DNA of 64,000 nt, taken from the NCBI GenBank assembly GCA_964544955.1, contig CAZJEB010000003.1, positions 1-64,000 on the forward strand. Reading direction: 5' to 3'. This stretch comes from JAAZPT01 sp964544955. Its GTDB lineage: Bacteria > Bacillota > Clostridia > Christensenellales > Aristaeellaceae. A program made the translations under genes and the position numbers. Below, in pieces: positions 27,781 through 37,054 of the stretch. Each line of letters opens with the position of its first letter. The stretch's first letter is position 1. The notes beneath the pieces were generated by a model, which saw nothing but the letters and a program-made list of their open reading frames with translations, was not told the DNA's origin and did no database searches.

Positions 27781-27822
27781 ACCTCCTAAATTGTATTCAA
27801 TAATTAATACAATTTAGGAGGT
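27781..27822 (-). terminator. Perfect 17-bp hairpin: terminator of the anti-sigma gene that also contains the next gene's ribosome-binding site
   Basis: Arms 27781-27797 and 27806-27822 are exact inverted repeats with an 8-nt loop. On the minus strand a five-T run follows, then ATT and the ATG of the 132-residue gene 9 nt after AGGAGG. The structure begins 25 nt after the stop of the anti-sigma-like gene. Confidence 0.85.
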
Positions 27823-27846
27823 AAAAATGTAACACATTAATAAGTT

Positions 27847-28587
27847 TTATTTAGGAACCTTTACTATGCTTTCTGCAACATTTACTAATTCGTCTATACC
27901 TATTTTCCCATTTGAGCTTAAAACTATTCCTCTATCTTGTTTTGTAAATGCAATAAAAATAAGTTTATTTTCATCGATATTTTTTTCTGATGCAAACACT
28001 TTTTTATTATCTATAAAAACATCTAACATAACTGCATTCTCAGTATCAATACTAGTTGAACTTTCCTCAGGCTCGTCCGACATAATAATCCTGTTTTCAT
28101 ATTTATCTTCAAATATTGAGTAAAAATAAATATTATCATCTGCAAAAATATCTACTAACTTATATCCTTCAGGTATATAAGTAGGGTAATAAAAGCCCCT
28201 TGCTTCCATTGGAATTTCTATTATTTTATCTGGTTCAAAAGTAAGGTCAGTAGCTATATCATAAGTATTTGCTTTTAATTTTAGTGTTTTAATAACAAAA
28301 TTTGAATTTATTGCAAAAACAGTTGTAAAAGCTACGCTTGCAATAATAACAAACAAGGCTGCAAATTTAACTGTGTTATTTGCTACTTTTTTGCTAAATT
28401 TTATAATATTATCTTTGTTAATTTTTTTATTAATAAGGTTTAAAGTGTTTATGTTTGGAGTATTTGTTAGGTTTAAATCCTCAGCATTGTTTGTTTTTTT
28501 TATTTGTATTTGTGCCATTGCTATTTTAATAGCATTCTCCTCTTGTTCCTGCAACAAAGTTTGCAATGATTTAAAGTTTTCACTCAT
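27847..28587 (-). CDS. Anti-sigma-factor-like single-pass membrane protein (DUF4367-like C-terminus)
   Basis: The 246-residue protein has a cytoplasmic N-terminal region of about 70 residues, one membrane helix (about 73-95) and an extracytoplasmic domain. The domain's Y-P-T-Y-I-P-E-G-Y segment (about 138-146) is the hallmark of DUF4367-type anti-sigma partner proteins. Its ATG overlaps the sigma-factor stop by 8 bp, and GGTGGTGAT precedes it; the longer start four codons earlier is rejected. It is probably the membrane sensor that holds the sigma factor inactive. Confidence 0.77.
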   Translation of the reverse strand: MSENFKSLQTLLQEQEENAIKIAMAQIQIKKTNNAEDLNLTNTPNINTLNLINKKINKDNIIKFSKKVANNTVKFAALFVIIASVAFTTVFAINSNFVIKTLKLKANTYDIATDLTFEPDKIIEIPMEARGFYYPTYIPEGYKLVDIFADDNIYFYSIFEDKYENRIIMSDEPEESSTSIDTENAVMLDVFIDNKKVFASEKNIDENKLIFIAFTKQDRGIVLSSNGKIGIDELVNVAESIVKVPK

Positions 28588-29143
28588 TAAAATCACCACC
28601 TTCTAAAATAGCTTTTAGTTTTTTCCTTGCCCTATTCACATATACCCTTACACTATCTTTACTTATACCAATGGTTTTAGCTATAGCCTCATCATCAAAA
28701 GCATCAAAATACTTTAATTGTAGTAATTGCTTATAATTACTAGGCAAAAGTTCTATAGCCTTTTGTAAATTTTCATTTTTTACATATTGGGCAAAAAGCT
28801 CTACTGGGCCATCATCATCACTTTGTAAAGTTTCAAAGCTATAATCATAAACGCTTCGGCTATTAATACGGCTTTGTTTTTTTATATAGTTAATTGCTGT
28901 TCGCTCAATAGTAGATACAATATAGCTTTTTAAAACGTAACACTCTAAGGTACGTAAAAGAGGTATTTTTTTTATTAATTTTAAACAAGTATCATTAACA
29001 ATATCCTCAGCATCATTATGTTTGTTAACAAATTTAAAAGCATAAAAATACATAAGGTTTTCATTATCTATATATAATTGTTCCATAAAGTGCTTATCAC
29101 TTATGTTATCCATTTCTAAAATAGCTAATGGGAAAATAAACAC
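28580..29143 (-). CDS. RNA polymerase sigma factor, sigma-70 family (ECF-like)
   Basis: The 187-residue protein has region 2 near residues 25-90 (A-E-D-I-V-N-D-T is the conserved D-x-x-Q-x-x-like helix) and region 4 with a helix-turn-helix (A-I-A-K-T-I-G-I-S-K-D-S-V-R-V-Y-V-N-R-A) near 150-175. The start is a GTG preceded by GGAGGTGA. It probably directs transcription of its own operon or of the secreted-protein genes downstream, a common arrangement for sigma/anti-sigma pairs. The stimulus is unknown. Confidence 0.88.
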   Translation of the reverse strand: MFIFPLAILEMDNISDKHFMEQLYIDNENLMYFYAFKFVNKHNDAEDIVNDTCLKLIKKIPLLRTLECYVLKSYIVSTIERTAINYIKKQSRINSRSVYDYSFETLQSDDDGPVELFAQYVKNENLQKAIELLPSNYKQLLQLKYFDAFDDEAIAKTIGISKDSVRVYVNRARKKLKAILEGGDFNE

Positions 29144-29162
29144 AGCGTCACCTCCACAACAA

Positions 29163-29190
29163 ATTATACCATAATATTTATACAGGCAAA
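29163..29190 (-). promoter_or_regulatory. Extended -10 promoter of the sigma-factor operon
   Basis: On the minus strand, TGGTATAAT (TATAAT at 29163-29168 read in reverse) forms an extended -10. A TTTGCC/TTGCCT -35-like sequence lies 15-16 bp upstream. It is about 20 bp before the start codon. Confidence 0.5.
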
Positions 29191-29200
29191 ATAAACCAAT

Positions 29201-29222
29201 AAAAATAGGCCTAAAGGCCTAT
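29201..29222 (-). terminator. Intrinsic terminator of the argS/trmH operon
   Basis: On the minus strand ATAGGCC and GGCCTAT (29205-29222) form a 7-bp stem with a 4-nt loop followed by T-rich sequence. It overlaps the methyltransferase stop codon. Confidence 0.75.
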
Positions 29223-29980
29223 CTATTTATAACATCATACATTATAATTGCGGCGGCAATGGCGGCGTTAAGGGATTCTGCTTTGCCACGCATAGGCAGC
29301 TTATACTTATGGCTGCAAATATTTAAAACATTATCGCTTATTCCTTGCCCCTCATTACCTATAACAAGCACAAGCTTATTAATGCTTTTATCCCTTTCAT
29401 AAAAATTATCACTATCCAATGTGGAGCCTACAATAGCATAGTTTTGGTTTTTTAGTTTTTCCAAATCATCTACAAGTTTATCGGTTTTATAGCAATTTAT
29501 ATTAAATATGCTACCCATGCTAGCCCTAAGGGTTTTTGGGTTATATATATCGGCAGATTGTGCATCCAACAACACATCACTAAAACCAGCAGCATCGGCA
29601 GTTCTAATAATTGTGCCTACATTACCAGGGTCTTGAACACCATTTAAAGCTACAATATGCCCTCCAAAGTTTGTATTGCTTGTAAACATATCAACAACCG
29701 CACTTATACCTTGGGGGGTTTTTGTATCACAAATGCTATTATATACATTTGAACTAACAACAATAGGCTCCATATTCGCCTTGTTTATTAGGTTTATATA
29801 CTTATTTACCGAGTCTTCCCTAACTATAATTTGGCTTACTATTTTATTTGAAAGGATTGCCTCCTCAACCATATGTTCCCCTTCACAGAGAAATTTTGAC
29901 TGCTCCGCCCTACCCTTATTTGTATTAAGGGCTTTTATTTTTTGTATTTTTTCATTTTTAGTGCTACTTATAATGCTCAT
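29219..29980 (-). CDS. TrmH/SpoU-family RNA 2'-O-ribose methyltransferase
   Basis: The 253-residue SPOUT-class methyltransferase probably acts on rRNA, like RlmB or TsnR relatives. An N-terminal substrate-binding domain (E-G-E-H-M-V-E-E near 34-41) precedes the knotted SAM domain with motifs N-x-x-x-N-V-G-T-I-I-R-T-A-D-A-A-G (about 118-133), I-G-N-E-G-Q-G-I (about 209) and L-P-M-x-G-x-x-x-S-L-N-A (about 230). The ATG at 29980 is just after the argS stop. A start 11 codons earlier lies inside argS and is rejected. Confidence 0.9.
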   Translation of the reverse strand: MSIISSTKNEKIQKIKALNTNKGRAEQSKFLCEGEHMVEEAILSNKIVSQIIVREDSVNKYINLINKANMEPIVVSSNVYNSICDTKTPQGISAVVDMFTSNTNFGGHIVALNGVQDPGNVGTIIRTADAAGFSDVLLDAQSADIYNPKTLRASMGSIFNINCYKTDKLVDDLEKLKNQNYAIVGSTLDSDNFYERDKSINKLVLVIGNEGQGISDNVLNICSHKYKLPMRGKAESLNAAIAAAIIMYDVINR

Positions 29981-29984
29981 AATG

Positions 29985-31694
29985 CTACATTCTTTCAGGG
30001 GCTTCCATACCAATTAGGTACATAGCTGTTTTTAGAACATCCTTTGTAGCTTTTGTAAGCAATAACCTTGCCGCTGTTGCATTATTATCATCTGTAATAA
30101 TTCTTTGCTCATAATAATATTTATTATAAGCCTTTGCAATATCGGTCATAGCTCTTGTAATAATTGATGGCTCATATTTTTCAGCTGCTTGAATAATGTT
30201 TTCAGGCAACCTGCTAATTAGCAATAATAAGTTTTGCGCCCAATCATCACAAAGTGCAGAAAAATCAGGTGTTGAAAGGTCTATTCCATCAGCTTTTCTA
30301 AGCACTGAACAACACCTTGCATGGGTATATTGAACGTATGGGCCTGTTTCACCATCAAAGTTAAGGGCCCTATCCCAACGGAAATCAATATCCTTAATTC
30401 TATTATTTTGTAGGTCTGTATAAATAACTGCGCCTATACCAACTTGGCGAGCAATAATTTCCTTTTCAGGCAAATCTGGGCTTTTTTGGTCTATAATATC
30501 AAGGGCTTTTTCGCACGCTTTATGTAATAAATCTTCAAGGAAAACAACATGCCCTTTCCTTGTTGCTAGCATTTGGCCTTCATAACTTATCATACCAAAG
30601 GATACGTGTTTTAAGTCCTTAGCGAAATCATAGCCCATAAGTTCAACAACTTTAAATACCTGTTTAAAGTGCAAATCTTGTTGGTATGCTACAACGTAAA
30701 GGCATTTATCAAAATTATAGGTATCATGACGATACAATACTGCCGCAATATCCCTTGTAGCATACAAGGTTGCCCCATCCTTTTTTAGTATTAAGCAAGG
30801 AGGCATATCAAATTCATCAAGGTTTACAACGGATGCACCGTCGCTAATGCTCAACAAGTTTTTAGCTTTAAGCTCCTCAATAACCCTATCCATTTTATCA
30901 TTATAAAAGCTTTCACCTGCATAGCTATCAAATTTAACACCAAGCAAATCATAAACCACTTGAGAATCCCTTAATGTTAGCTTTTTAAACCAATTAAATA
31001 ATTCAAGGGCTTCCTCATCACCATCTTCAATGGCTTTAAACCATGCCCTACCTTGATCATCAAGGGAAGGGTCCTTCTCGGCTTCATCATGGTATTTTAC
31101 ATATAGGGCTGTAAGTTCATCAACCCCATCTTTTTCTAATTTTTCCTTGTCGCCCCATTGTTTATAGGCATAAATAAGCTTACCAAACTGTGTGCCCCAG
31201 TCGCCTAAGTGGTTTATTGCAACAGTTTTATAACCTAAAAAGCTGAATATTCTATTTAAACTATTGCCTATCATTGTAGTGCTTAAATGCCCTAAATGGA
31301 AGCGTTTAGCTATATTTATAGATGAATAATCCAAACATATGGTTTTACCATTACCCATTATAGATGAACCATAGTTTTCACCTTTTTGCATTAATTCCTC
31401 AATGGTTTTTTGAGCAAATTTTTCACGTTGAAGGAAGAAGTTTAAATAACCACCAAGGGGTTTAGCCTGCGTTGCGCCATCAACTATGTGTTTAGAAAGT
31501 TCTTCCGCTATTGCTTGGGGTGATTTCCTTAATGCTTTTGATAATCTAAAGCAAGGGAAAGCATAATCGCCCATTTCCTTATTGGGCGGAACTTCAATAA
31601 ACTCTAATATACTACTTTCATCTGGTAAAGAGTCAATTTGTGGGTAAAGTTCACTAAGGGATTTATATATTATTTTTGATAAAGTTTCTTTCAT
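29985..31694 (-). CDS. argS: Arginyl-tRNA synthetase
   Basis: The 569-residue class I synthetase charges tRNA-Arg. An N-terminal Arg-specific domain is followed by the HIGH-type motif H-L-G-H near residue 130 and the KMSK-equivalent region (M-L-A-T-R-K-G) near residue 370. The C-terminal anticodon-binding DALR domain has the usual Y-x-Q-Y-T-H-A-R element, and the chain ends in M-E-A-P-E-R-M, a very conserved tail. AGGAG precedes the ATG. The start lies 2 bp after the pseudouridine synthase gene. Confidence 0.97.
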   Translation of the reverse strand: MKETLSKIIYKSLSELYPQIDSLPDESSILEFIEVPPNKEMGDYAFPCFRLSKALRKSPQAIAEELSKHIVDGATQAKPLGGYLNFFLQREKFAQKTIEELMQKGENYGSSIMGNGKTICLDYSSINIAKRFHLGHLSTTMIGNSLNRIFSFLGYKTVAINHLGDWGTQFGKLIYAYKQWGDKEKLEKDGVDELTALYVKYHDEAEKDPSLDDQGRAWFKAIEDGDEEALELFNWFKKLTLRDSQVVYDLLGVKFDSYAGESFYNDKMDRVIEELKAKNLLSISDGASVVNLDEFDMPPCLILKKDGATLYATRDIAAVLYRHDTYNFDKCLYVVAYQQDLHFKQVFKVVELMGYDFAKDLKHVSFGMISYEGQMLATRKGHVVFLEDLLHKACEKALDIIDQKSPDLPEKEIIARQVGIGAVIYTDLQNNRIKDIDFRWDRALNFDGETGPYVQYTHARCCSVLRKADGIDLSTPDFSALCDDWAQNLLLLISRLPENIIQAAEKYEPSIITRAMTDIAKAYNKYYYEQRIITDDNNATAARLLLTKATKDVLKTAMYLIGMEAPERM

Positions 31695-31696
31695 TT

Positions 31697-32380
31697 TTAG
31701 GCTCCTCTATAAAAATCTTTAATTTCATTTATAAATTCATCAAAGGATGATGTATTTGGTATTGATTTAAATGTTAATATTTCCTTTGTTGTTGGGTGTT
31801 CTAGGCTTAATTGGCTTGCCCATAGGGCTATTTGCTTGCCCTTTATACCTTTACCATAGCGCATATCGTATAGTATAGGATGGCCAAAGGCTTTAAGCTG
31901 TGCCCTAATTTGATGTTTCCGCCCTGTAAACAGTTCAAGCTCTACAAGGCTATTATCATTTTTTATGGCAATAGGTTTTAATGTTAGCTTTGCTTTAACA
32001 GCACCTGTTGTATTTCCATCTGTTGCAGTTATAAAACCATTATTATCTATAAGATAGTTTTCAAGGGTACAAGGTTCATCTATAACACCTTGTGCAACAG
32101 CAATGTATTTGCGTTTAAGGCTTTTTGTGCTTAGTTGCTCACTTAGCCTTTTTGCAGCCTTGGATGTTTTTGCAATTGCCATTAAGCCACCAACTGGCCT
32201 GTCAAGCCGATGCACTAAGCCAACATACACATTGCCAGGCTTATTATATTTTTCCTTTAAGTATTTTTTTACTTCATCAACCATTGACGCATCACCAGTA
32301 GAATCACCTTGACTAAGTATATTAGGGGGTTTTTCTACAATAAGCAAATGGTTATCCTCATATATTACACTTATATTCAT
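31697..32380 (-). CDS. RluA-family pseudouridine synthase
   Basis: The 227-residue enzyme isomerises uridine in rRNA or tRNA. It lacks an S4 domain, so it is of the short RluA/TruC-like type. The catalytic motif G-L-V-H-R-L-D-R-P-V-G-G (about 61-72) carries the essential aspartate, and G-R-K-H-Q-I-R near residue 158 is the other conserved motif. The ATG overlaps the upstream methyltransferase stop by 4 bp. The precise target base is unknown. Confidence 0.93.
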   Translation of the reverse strand: MNISVIYEDNHLLIVEKPPNILSQGDSTGDASMVDEVKKYLKEKYNKPGNVYVGLVHRLDRPVGGLMAIAKTSKAAKRLSEQLSTKSLKRKYIAVAQGVIDEPCTLENYLIDNNGFITATDGNTTGAVKAKLTLKPIAIKNDNSLVELELFTGRKHQIRAQLKAFGHPILYDMRYGKGIKGKQIALWASQLSLEHPTTKEILTFKSIPNTSSFDEFINEIKDFYRGA

Positions 32381-33246
32381 TTATTGGGTATCCACCTTGC
32401 AGTAGTTCCACAGGGTAAAAATCCACCTGTCGTTATTGGTAGGCAAAGTTCATCCGCTATTACATTACCACCAAATTTAGCGCTAACTTCTCTAAGCACA
32501 ATATTACCTAATACGCTTTGTGAAAAACCCGTTGTATAACCATTTAGCACGAAAAAGCATGCATTAGGTGATAGCAACTGAGCACATAATGCTATTAAAG
32601 GTTGAAGTTCATCTTCTAGTTTCCAAAGTTCTCCATTTGGCCCTCTACCATAACTAGGTGGGTCTAAAACTATACCATCATACTTACTGCCACGCCTAAT
32701 TTCACGCATAACAAAGCGCTTTGCATCCTCAATAATATACCTTGTATTGCTTGTGGGTATATTATTAAGCTCTATATTTTCCTTTGCCCATTGTACCATT
32801 CCCTTTGCCGCATCCACATGGGTAACATGGGCTCCATTTGTAGCAAGGGCAACTGTTGCACCCCCAGTATACGCAAACAAGTTTAAAACGCTTGGCCTAT
32901 TTTCGCCTTTATAATTTTTTATAGAATCAACCATAAAGTCCCAGTTTGATGCTTGCTCGGGGAAAAGGCCTGTATGTTTAAACCCAGTAGGGCGAACATA
33001 AAAAGAATAGTTTTTGTATTTTACTATCCATTTTTCAGGCAAATACCTTAAAAAGTTCCAAGAGCCTCCACCAGAATCACTACGAGAATAAACTGCATCC
33101 GCTTTTTGCCAAAGGGAATTATCAGCCTTTGTCCATATAACTTGTGGGTCTGGCCTTTGTAGAACAATATCCTTCCAACGTTCTAATTTAAAACCATCGC
33201 CTGTATCTATAATTTCATAATCCGCCCAAGCGTTTGTTAAAAACAT
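32377..33246 (-). CDS. Class I SAM-dependent methyltransferase, RlmI/RlmK-like
   Basis: The 289-residue protein has a central Rossmann methyltransferase domain. Motif I is visible as N-L-F-A-Y-T-G-G-A-T (about 122-131), then the acidic V-D-A and V-L-D-P-P-S-Y-G-R-G (motif IV, about 196). The D-P-P-S-Y-G motif and G-L-F-P-E-Q match RlmI-type 23S rRNA m5C methyltransferases, though the PUA domain of those enzymes is missing. The start is the ATG at 33246 after AAAGGAG. It heads an RNA-modification and translation operon. Confidence 0.83.
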   Translation of the reverse strand: MFLTNAWADYEIIDTGDGFKLERWKDIVLQRPDPQVIWTKADNSLWQKADAVYSRSDSGGGSWNFLRYLPEKWIVKYKNYSFYVRPTGFKHTGLFPEQASNWDFMVDSIKNYKGENRPSVLNLFAYTGGATVALATNGAHVTHVDAAKGMVQWAKENIELNNIPTSNTRYIIEDAKRFVMREIRRGSKYDGIVLDPPSYGRGPNGELWKLEDELQPLIALCAQLLSPNACFFVLNGYTTGFSQSVLGNIVLREVSAKFGGNVIADELCLPITTGGFLPCGTTARWIPNK

Positions 33247-33364
33247 AAAAATCTCCTTTAACAATAAAAGTACAACACTTTAATTTTAACATATTTTTTA
33301 ATAAATATATAGTTATTGGTAAAGATAAAATAAGCTTATTACACTATAATTTGTTATAAATATA

Positions 33365-33373
33365 TGCTATAAT
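33365..33373 (+). promoter_or_regulatory. Extended -10 promoter of pyrH
   Basis: TGCTATAAT (33365-33373) is a TGn element plus a perfect TATAAT, 31 bp before the start codon. Another TATAAT occurs at 33345-33350. Confidence 0.55.
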
Positions 33374-33404
33374 TTTATACATACAAATAACAAAGGAGTA
33401 TGCA

Positions 33405-34130
33405 ATGACACAAAAGAGAGTTTTAATAAAGCTATCTGGCGAAGCATTAGCTTTACATAATGACGTTGATAACAGCATTGAGCAAGCTTATAATTTTGAA
33501 CAAGTAAACACTATAGCCGATGTACTTGTAAAGGCCCATAACGAAGGTGTACAAATATGCCTTGTAATAGGTGGCGGAAATATTTGGCGTGGTAGGCAGG
33601 CTGGCAGCGAAATGAACCCAGCTACAGCGGATCAAATGGGTATGTTAAGCACAATGTTAAACTGCTTATGCATGGCTGATGCTATTAGGCAAAAGGGCGT
33701 GAAGGCCCTTGTTCAATCAGCTGTTGGTTTGCCTGGTTTTGCAGATAATTTTGATATGCATAAGGCTGATGAAGCCCTTGAAAACGGAAAAATTGTTTTA
33801 TTTGCACTAGGTTTAGGTCAACCTTTCTTTACTACTGATACTGCGGTTGTGTTGCGTGCAAGGCAAATGCAAGTTGATGAAATACTTATGGCAAAAAGTA
33901 TAGATGGCGTTTATACAGCAGACCCAAATAAAGACCCAAATGCTAAATTTATACCAGAAATAAGCTATGCAAAGGCCTTGGAAATGAATTTAAAAGTAAT
34001 GGATGCCTCTGCATTTACAATGCTTGTTGAAGGAGGTATACCCGCGGTTAAGCTTTTTAGCCTTAATGACCCACAAAACCTATTACGCGTTCTTAAGGGG
34101 GAACAATTAGGTACTTTGTTGCACAAATAG
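33405..34130 (+). CDS. pyrH: UMP kinase (uridylate kinase)
   Basis: The 241-residue amino-acid-kinase-fold enzyme phosphorylates UMP to UDP in pyrimidine nucleotide synthesis. K-L-S-G-E-A-L (9-15), G-G-G-N-I-W-R-G near residue 55 and the C-terminal D-A-S-A-F-T-M near residue 203 are all diagnostic. AAAGGAG precedes the ATG. It is not flanked by tsf and frr, the usual bacterial neighbours. Confidence 0.97.
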   Translation: MTQKRVLIKLSGEALALHNDVDNSIEQAYNFEQVNTIADVLVKAHNEGVQICLVIGGGNIWRGRQAGSEMNPATADQMGMLSTMLNCLCMADAIRQKGVKALVQSAVGLPGFADNFDMHKADEALENGKIVLFALGLGQPFFTTDTAVVLRARQMQVDEILMAKSIDGVYTADPNKDPNAKFIPEISYAKALEMNLKVMDASAFTMLVEGGIPAVKLFSLNDPQNLLRVLKGEQLGTLLHK

Positions 34131-34154
34131 ATATAGAAATTATGAGGGGAATAA

Positions 34155-35549
34155 ATGAAACTACTTAATACACTTACAAAACAACATGACCTTACCCAAG
34201 GCGACCCTGGTAAAGGCATATTAATGTTTTCAATACCACTTTTGCTAGGCAACCTAGCCCAACAGTTCTATAACACTGTTGATGCTATTGTTGTAAGCCG
34301 TTATGTTGGCGATACAGCATTAGGTGCTGTTGGAATATCTGGCCCTGCAATAAACTTGTTGATAATGGTTTTTGTAGCAATATCAACAGGTTCTAGCGTT
34401 CTAGTTGGGCAATTTTATGGGGCGCAGGATAGGGAAAATTTAAATAAAACAATAGGCTCTATATTTGTTTTATCAATTATTTCAGGGATAATAGTAACAA
34501 TTGTTTCTGTTTTACTTACGGAGCCAATATTGCACCTACTTAACACCCCTGAAGAAATGTTTGTTATGGCTGCCGACTATTTAAGAACTATATTTTGGGG
34601 AATACTAATCCTTGCACTGTATAACCTGTTAACTGCTGCTTTACGTGCATTAGGCGATAGTTTTACTCCCCTATTGTTTTTGTTGGTATCAACAATAATT
34701 AATATTGTACTTGATATAGTTTTTGTTAAATATTTTAATTTAAGCACATTTGGTGTTGCAATAGCTACTGTTATTGCCCAAAGCGTATCTGCAATTCTTT
34801 GTATATTCCGATTAAGGTCACTTAAAGATATATTTGACATGGATAGAAAATATTTGGTATACAATAAGCAAATTGCAAAAAGAATATTTAAAATTGGTTT
34901 ACCCAATGCTGCAACACAAGCTATATTCTCAACTGCTATGATAGTTATACAAAGCTTAACAAACAGTTTTGGTCCATTAATTATTACTGCCAATACAGCA
35001 GTTATGCGTGTTGATGGCTTTGTAATGATGCCTAACTTTACATTTGGTATAGCATCTACAACATTTACAGCTCAAAACATTGGTGCAAACAAGTTAGATA
35101 GGGTTAAACAAGGAGCTAATGCTGCAATAAAAATTGGTTTAATAACATCAACAATCCTTTCCTTGCTTATAGTTTTATTTGGTAGAGAAGTTACAATGAT
35201 ATTCTCAAACACACCAGAAATTATTGACTATGCTTCCCAATTTATGAGGATATTGGCTATAGGTTACATCGCCTTTACCGCAACACAAGTATACGGTGGT
35301 GTAATGCGTGGTGCTGGTGATACAATAACACCAATGTGGATATCAATAATTACAGTTGTTTTATTACGCACACCTTTAGCATATTTATTAGTACACTTAA
35401 GCAAAACTGCCGCAAACCCCATGGGCGACCCCACAATGATATTTGTTGGCCATGCTATTAGCTGGGTAACTGGTTCATTATTAACAGTATTGGCTTATAG
35501 ATCTGGCAGATGGAAAAAGCATTTAAGTGATAACTTAAAAGTTGAGTAA
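34155..35549 (+). CDS. MATE-family efflux transporter
   Basis: The 464-residue protein with 12 predicted helices exports drugs or metabolites by cation exchange. The N-terminal P-L-L-L-G-N-L-A-Q-Q-F-Y-N-T-V-D segment (about 28-43) and the repeat-half symmetry (F-G-I-A-S-T-T-F-T-A-Q-N-I-G-A near residue 300) are typical. GAGGGG precedes the ATG. Six bp separate it from the acyltransferase-like gene, so export of that cluster's product is possible but unproven. Confidence 0.93.
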   Translation: MKLLNTLTKQHDLTQGDPGKGILMFSIPLLLGNLAQQFYNTVDAIVVSRYVGDTALGAVGISGPAINLLIMVFVAISTGSSVLVGQFYGAQDRENLNKTIGSIFVLSIISGIIVTIVSVLLTEPILHLLNTPEEMFVMAADYLRTIFWGILILALYNLLTAALRALGDSFTPLLFLLVSTIINIVLDIVFVKYFNLSTFGVAIATVIAQSVSAILCIFRLRSLKDIFDMDRKYLVYNKQIAKRIFKIGLPNAATQAIFSTAMIVIQSLTNSFGPLIITANTAVMRVDGFVMMPNFTFGIASTTFTAQNIGANKLDRVKQGANAAIKIGLITSTILSLLIVLFGREVTMIFSNTPEIIDYASQFMRILAIGYIAFTATQVYGGVMRGAGDTITPMWISIITVVLLRTPLAYLLVHLSKTAANPMGDPTMIFVGHAISWVTGSLLTVLAYRSGRWKKHLSDNLKVE

Positions 35550-35554
35550 TTGAT

Positions 35555-37054
35555 TTGAAAAAGGAAAAAGTATCAGAGTTTAAAAAATTTATAGATCAAC
35601 TAAGCAATGAAAAGCAAGAAAAAATATCTAGTTTTTTTGTGGAAGTTAACAGACATTTGAATTTGCCTAGCCACTTTAAGGAAGCTATTGTTTTAGATTT
35701 TGAAAATGCTTTACTTTACTACAAAAACAACAATATTGAATTAAATGATGCTTTAAATATGCTTAACCCACAAAAGTTGGGTGGCTTTTATGCCCGCCCA
35801 GCTTTATTGTGGTACCCATTAGATGATGCATCTAAAATTTACCCAATGAATATTAAAAGAAACCAAATGAACCTATTTAGGTTATCTGTTTACCTAAAAA
35901 ATGATGTTGTGCCAGAGCTTATGCAAATGGCTTTAAACTTTACAATAAAACGATTCCCTGTTATGGCAACAACTGTAAAAACTGGTTTTTTTTGGCATTA
36001 TTTGGATACTACAAAAAGGCGTTTTAAATTAAAACCTGAAACAAATAAACCATGTATGCCGATAAATGTGTCAGCAAGCGGTTCTCAATCCTTTAGGCTT
36101 TTATACTTTAAAAACAGGCTTAGCGTAGAATTTTTTCATGTACTAACCGATGGCAATGGTGGCATGATATTTTTAAACACATTAGTTGCAGAATATTTAA
36201 GGCTTTTAGGTAAGCCAATACCAAGCAACGATCAAATATTAGATATAAACGATGTTATTAAAAGCGAAGAAACAAAAAATGAATTTTCTAAAATACAACT
36301 AAAAAATATAAAGCCAAGTGGTTTTGGCGGTAGTAGCGCCTTACAGTTAAGCGGGAACATTGCTTACTCTAACCCTAGCAGGGTTCTTCATTTTGAAATG
36401 GATACTGATTTACTTTTAAGTAAAGCAAAGGCAGCAAACACTACATTAACAGCATATTTATTGGCTTATATTTTTGTAGCTGCTAAGTATTCAACAGAGG
36501 CACAAAAAGGCAACTTAAACATACAAGTGCCCGTTAACTTGCGCAAGTTTTATAACAGAAAAACTTTAAGAAATTTTGCCATGTACTGTAAAATTGGATA
36601 TCCAATAGATCAAGTGGGAACTATACAGGAAATAATACCTGAAATAACAAAGCAACTAAAGGAAAAATCCACAATGGAAGCAATGGAGGAAATGATACAG
36701 TCAACCATTCGATTAGTAAGGGGTTTAAGGTACATTCCCTTGTTTATTAAAAGGCCTGTTGCCAAGTTTGCTTATGGCTTTTTAGGCGACAGAGTTTTTA
36801 CAAGCGCTTTTTCAAACCTTGGCCTTGTTAAATTGCCTGATGAAATGGGCGAACATATAGATAAATATGATTTTTTACTTGGAACTGGTAACCTTAATAG
36901 GGTTTGTTGTACATGTATAAGTTTTAAAAATAAAACCGTATTTTCTATGACTAAAACCACAGAAGACCCATCTTTTGAGGAAAAGCTTGCTGAATTGTTT
37001 AAAGAAAATGGTATTGCTTACAAACTTGAAGGGAGCCCTGTATATGAAAGTTGA
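35555..37054 (+). CDS. Condensation/alcohol-acyltransferase-like protein
   Basis: The 499-residue protein shows the BAHD/condensation-superfamily catalytic signature as F-F-H-V-L-T-D-G-N-G-G (about 204-214), i.e. H-x-x-x-D-G, followed by a second half with V-P-V-N-L-R and F-S-N-L-G-L (about 430), both typical of alcohol acetyltransferase and condensation domains. There is no carrier or adenylation domain, so it is a free-standing acyltransferase-like enzyme. The first 75 residues are an extra helical region. The start appears to be a TTG without a strong ribosome-binding site, probably coupled to the MATE gene. The substrate is unknown. Confidence 0.7.
   Translation: MKKEKVSEFKKFIDQLSNEKQEKISSFFVEVNRHLNLPSHFKEAIVLDFENALLYYKNNNIELNDALNMLNPQKLGGFYARPALLWYPLDDASKIYPMNIKRNQMNLFRLSVYLKNDVVPELMQMALNFTIKRFPVMATTVKTGFFWHYLDTTKRRFKLKPETNKPCMPINVSASGSQSFRLLYFKNRLSVEFFHVLTDGNGGMIFLNTLVAEYLRLLGKPIPSNDQILDINDVIKSEETKNEFSKIQLKNIKPSGFGGSSALQLSGNIAYSNPSRVLHFEMDTDLLLSKAKAANTTLTAYLLAYIFVAAKYSTEAQKGNLNIQVPVNLRKFYNRKTLRNFAMYCKIGYPIDQVGTIQEIIPEITKQLKEKSTMEAMEEMIQSTIRLVRGLRYIPLFIKRPVAKFAYGFLGDRVFTSAFSNLGLVKLPDEMGEHIDKYDFLLGTGNLNRVCCTCISFKNKTVFSMTKTTEDPSFEEKLAELFKENGIAYKLEGSPVYES

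Noticed and set aside
33246..33264. Six-codon longer start of the RlmI-like methyltransferase
   Set aside because: It would place the AAAGGAG ribosome-binding site inside the coding region.
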